Origin: Acidobacteriota bacterium
GTDB taxonomy: Bacteria > Acidobacteriota > Terriglobia > Terriglobales > Acidobacteriaceae
NCBI GenBank assembly: GCA_028872955.1
Contig: JAGWNX010000003.1
Span: 38,339-102,338 of the forward strand
Direction: 5' to 3'
Length of the DNA: 64,000 nucleotides
Shown one piece after another: positions 63,325 through 64,000 of the stretch (position 1 is its first letter; every line of letters starts with the position of its first letter). The translations under genes were made by a program, and so were the position numbers. Under the pieces are notes generated by a model, which had not been told where the DNA came from, did no database searches, and saw only the letters and a list, made by a program, of their open reading frames with translations.

Positions 63325-63972
63325 ATGAAGATTGTTCTCTACGGCGCAACGGGCAAGTCGGGCAGCAGCATTCTGGCGGAGCTTCTGGCTCGTGGACATG
63401 CGGTAACGGCTGTAGTGCGTGACACAGCGAAGCTGGCCGCTCGGCCTGGCCTGACGGTGGTGCAGGGGGATGTGAGCTCGGCGGCGGGGATTGCCGCTGC
63501 GATCGCCGGGGCCGACGCTGTGGTGAGCGCCTACGCGCCGGTGTTGACGCCGGAGGGCGTGCGCGAGCTGATTCCCGTGACCCAGCGGTTCGTGGATGCG
63601 GTGGCGCAGGCGGGCAAGACCGGAGACGCCCCGCGATTTGTGTTTGTGGGCGGCGCTGGCAGCCTGTTTGTGGCACCGGGCGTCACATTAATCGCCAGCG
63701 GCCACCTGCCGGAGGCGTGGCTGCCGATTGCCCAGGCACACGCCGACGCGCTGGAGCTGGTCAAGGCCTCCAGCATTAACTGGACCAGCTTCAGCCCGGC
63801 GGCCTTCTTTGAGCCCGGTGAGCGGACCGGCAAGTTTCGCCTGGGCAAGGACGACCTGATTGCGGATGCGCAGCACAACAGCCGCATCTCGCTGGACGAC
63901 TACGCCATTGCCCTGGTGGATGAGCTGGAGCGGCCGCAGTTTGAGCGGGCGCGGTTCACCATCGGCTACTAA
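63325..63972 (+). CDS. NAD(P)-binding oxidoreductase, NmrA/YwnB-like
   Basis: A 215-residue atypical short-chain dehydrogenase with the dinucleotide loop KIVLYGATGKSGSSILAEL and GADAVVSAY, FVFVGGAGSL and INWTSFSPAAFFEPGERTGKFR. Members reduce quinones or flavins or act as redox sensors. GAGGTG precedes the ATG at 63325. It shares a 130-bp divergent promoter region with the Rrf2 gene. Confidence 0.88.
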   Translation: MKIVLYGATGKSGSSILAELLARGHAVTAVVRDTAKLAARPGLTVVQGDVSSAAGIAAAIAGADAVVSAYAPVLTPEGVRELIPVTQRFVDAVAQAGKTGDAPRFVFVGGAGSLFVAPGVTLIASGHLPEAWLPIAQAHADALELVKASSINWTSFSPAAFFEPGERTGKFRLGKDDLIADAQHNSRISLDDYAIALVDELERPQFERARFTIGY

Positions 63973-64000
63973 CCGCACGAGCAGCATGGGTGAGCCTCCG

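Noticed and set aside
1..64000. Search for CRISPR arrays, insertion sequences, integrases, toxin-antitoxin pairs, tRNA and rRNA
   Set aside because: No direct-repeat arrays, transposase or recombinase frames, or RNA-gene landmarks were found by reading both strands.

Overview
The window is GC-rich chromosomal DNA, most likely from an Acidobacteriota (class Terriglobia, family Acidobacteriaceae) soil or plant-associated bacterium. This placement is inferred from the large Oar-type TonB receptor with an N-terminal carboxypeptidase-regulatory domain, the many sugar-acid and aromatic-acid genes, the small secreted proteins, and the rplM-rpsI-rpsB-tsf order. I see no tRNA, rRNA, CRISPR array, insertion sequence or phage gene. 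Coding density is high.

Layout. 1-1352 is the 3' part of a GH3 glycosidase. 1366-13883 is a catabolic island on the minus strand. Its distal half (galD, PDC hydrolase, galB, galC, a VOC extradiol dioxygenase, DoxX) is the lower gallate/protocatechuate meta-cleavage route to pyruvate and oxaloacetate. Its promoter overlaps a TetR-type palindrome and follows a tetR gene. The proximal half (a DUF1537-kinase/PdxA fusion, a sodium:solute symporter, an HpcH/HpaI aldolase and an iron alcohol dehydrogenase) starts at a promoter facing a divergent iclR. 13887-19758 holds small membrane proteins, a divergent Amt-family protein, a PP2C/Ser-Thr kinase pair and an APC permease. 20149-34245 is a sugar and sugar-acid region: TonB receptor, TIM-barrel isomerase, ROK regulator, two FAH-family enzymes, a Gfo/Idh oxidoreductase, a YjhG/YagF-type dehydratase, an MFS transporter and purU. 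It fits non-phosphorylative pentose oxidation, next to a GH51 arabinofuranosidase at 34360-36267.

36340-42613 is the histidine operon hisI-G-D-C-B-H-x-F on the minus strand. It is preceded by a 27-codon leader peptide with eight His codons inside eleven, an 11-bp antiterminator option and a T-tailed terminator. This is a complete ribosome-stalling attenuator, and its promoter spacing predicts a leaderless leader peptide. hisA and hisE are absent from the operon, and hisA's usual place is taken by a small lipoyl/biotinyl-like protein without the modifiable lysine.

42769-51087 carries a ComEA-like HhH protein, a DUF4397 lipoprotein, a small secreted protein, ahcY, an MFS transporter, a small membrane protein, ada, metK and a RodZ-like HTH protein. 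51423-59420 is a cell-surface glycan cluster: a polymerase-like membrane protein, two GT-C enzymes, an exostosin-like GT, a GT2 enzyme and an orphan FtsX-type permease. 59491-62757 is the ribosomal block with structured leaders. 62778-63972 is a divergent Rrf2 regulator and NAD(P)-binding oxidoreductase pair.

Four promoters found by eye share a TTGAC(A/T/C) -35 box with 17-18 bp to TACTCT or TACCCT. Their mutual agreement supports the regulatory calls. All function calls are by motif recognition; no database search was run.
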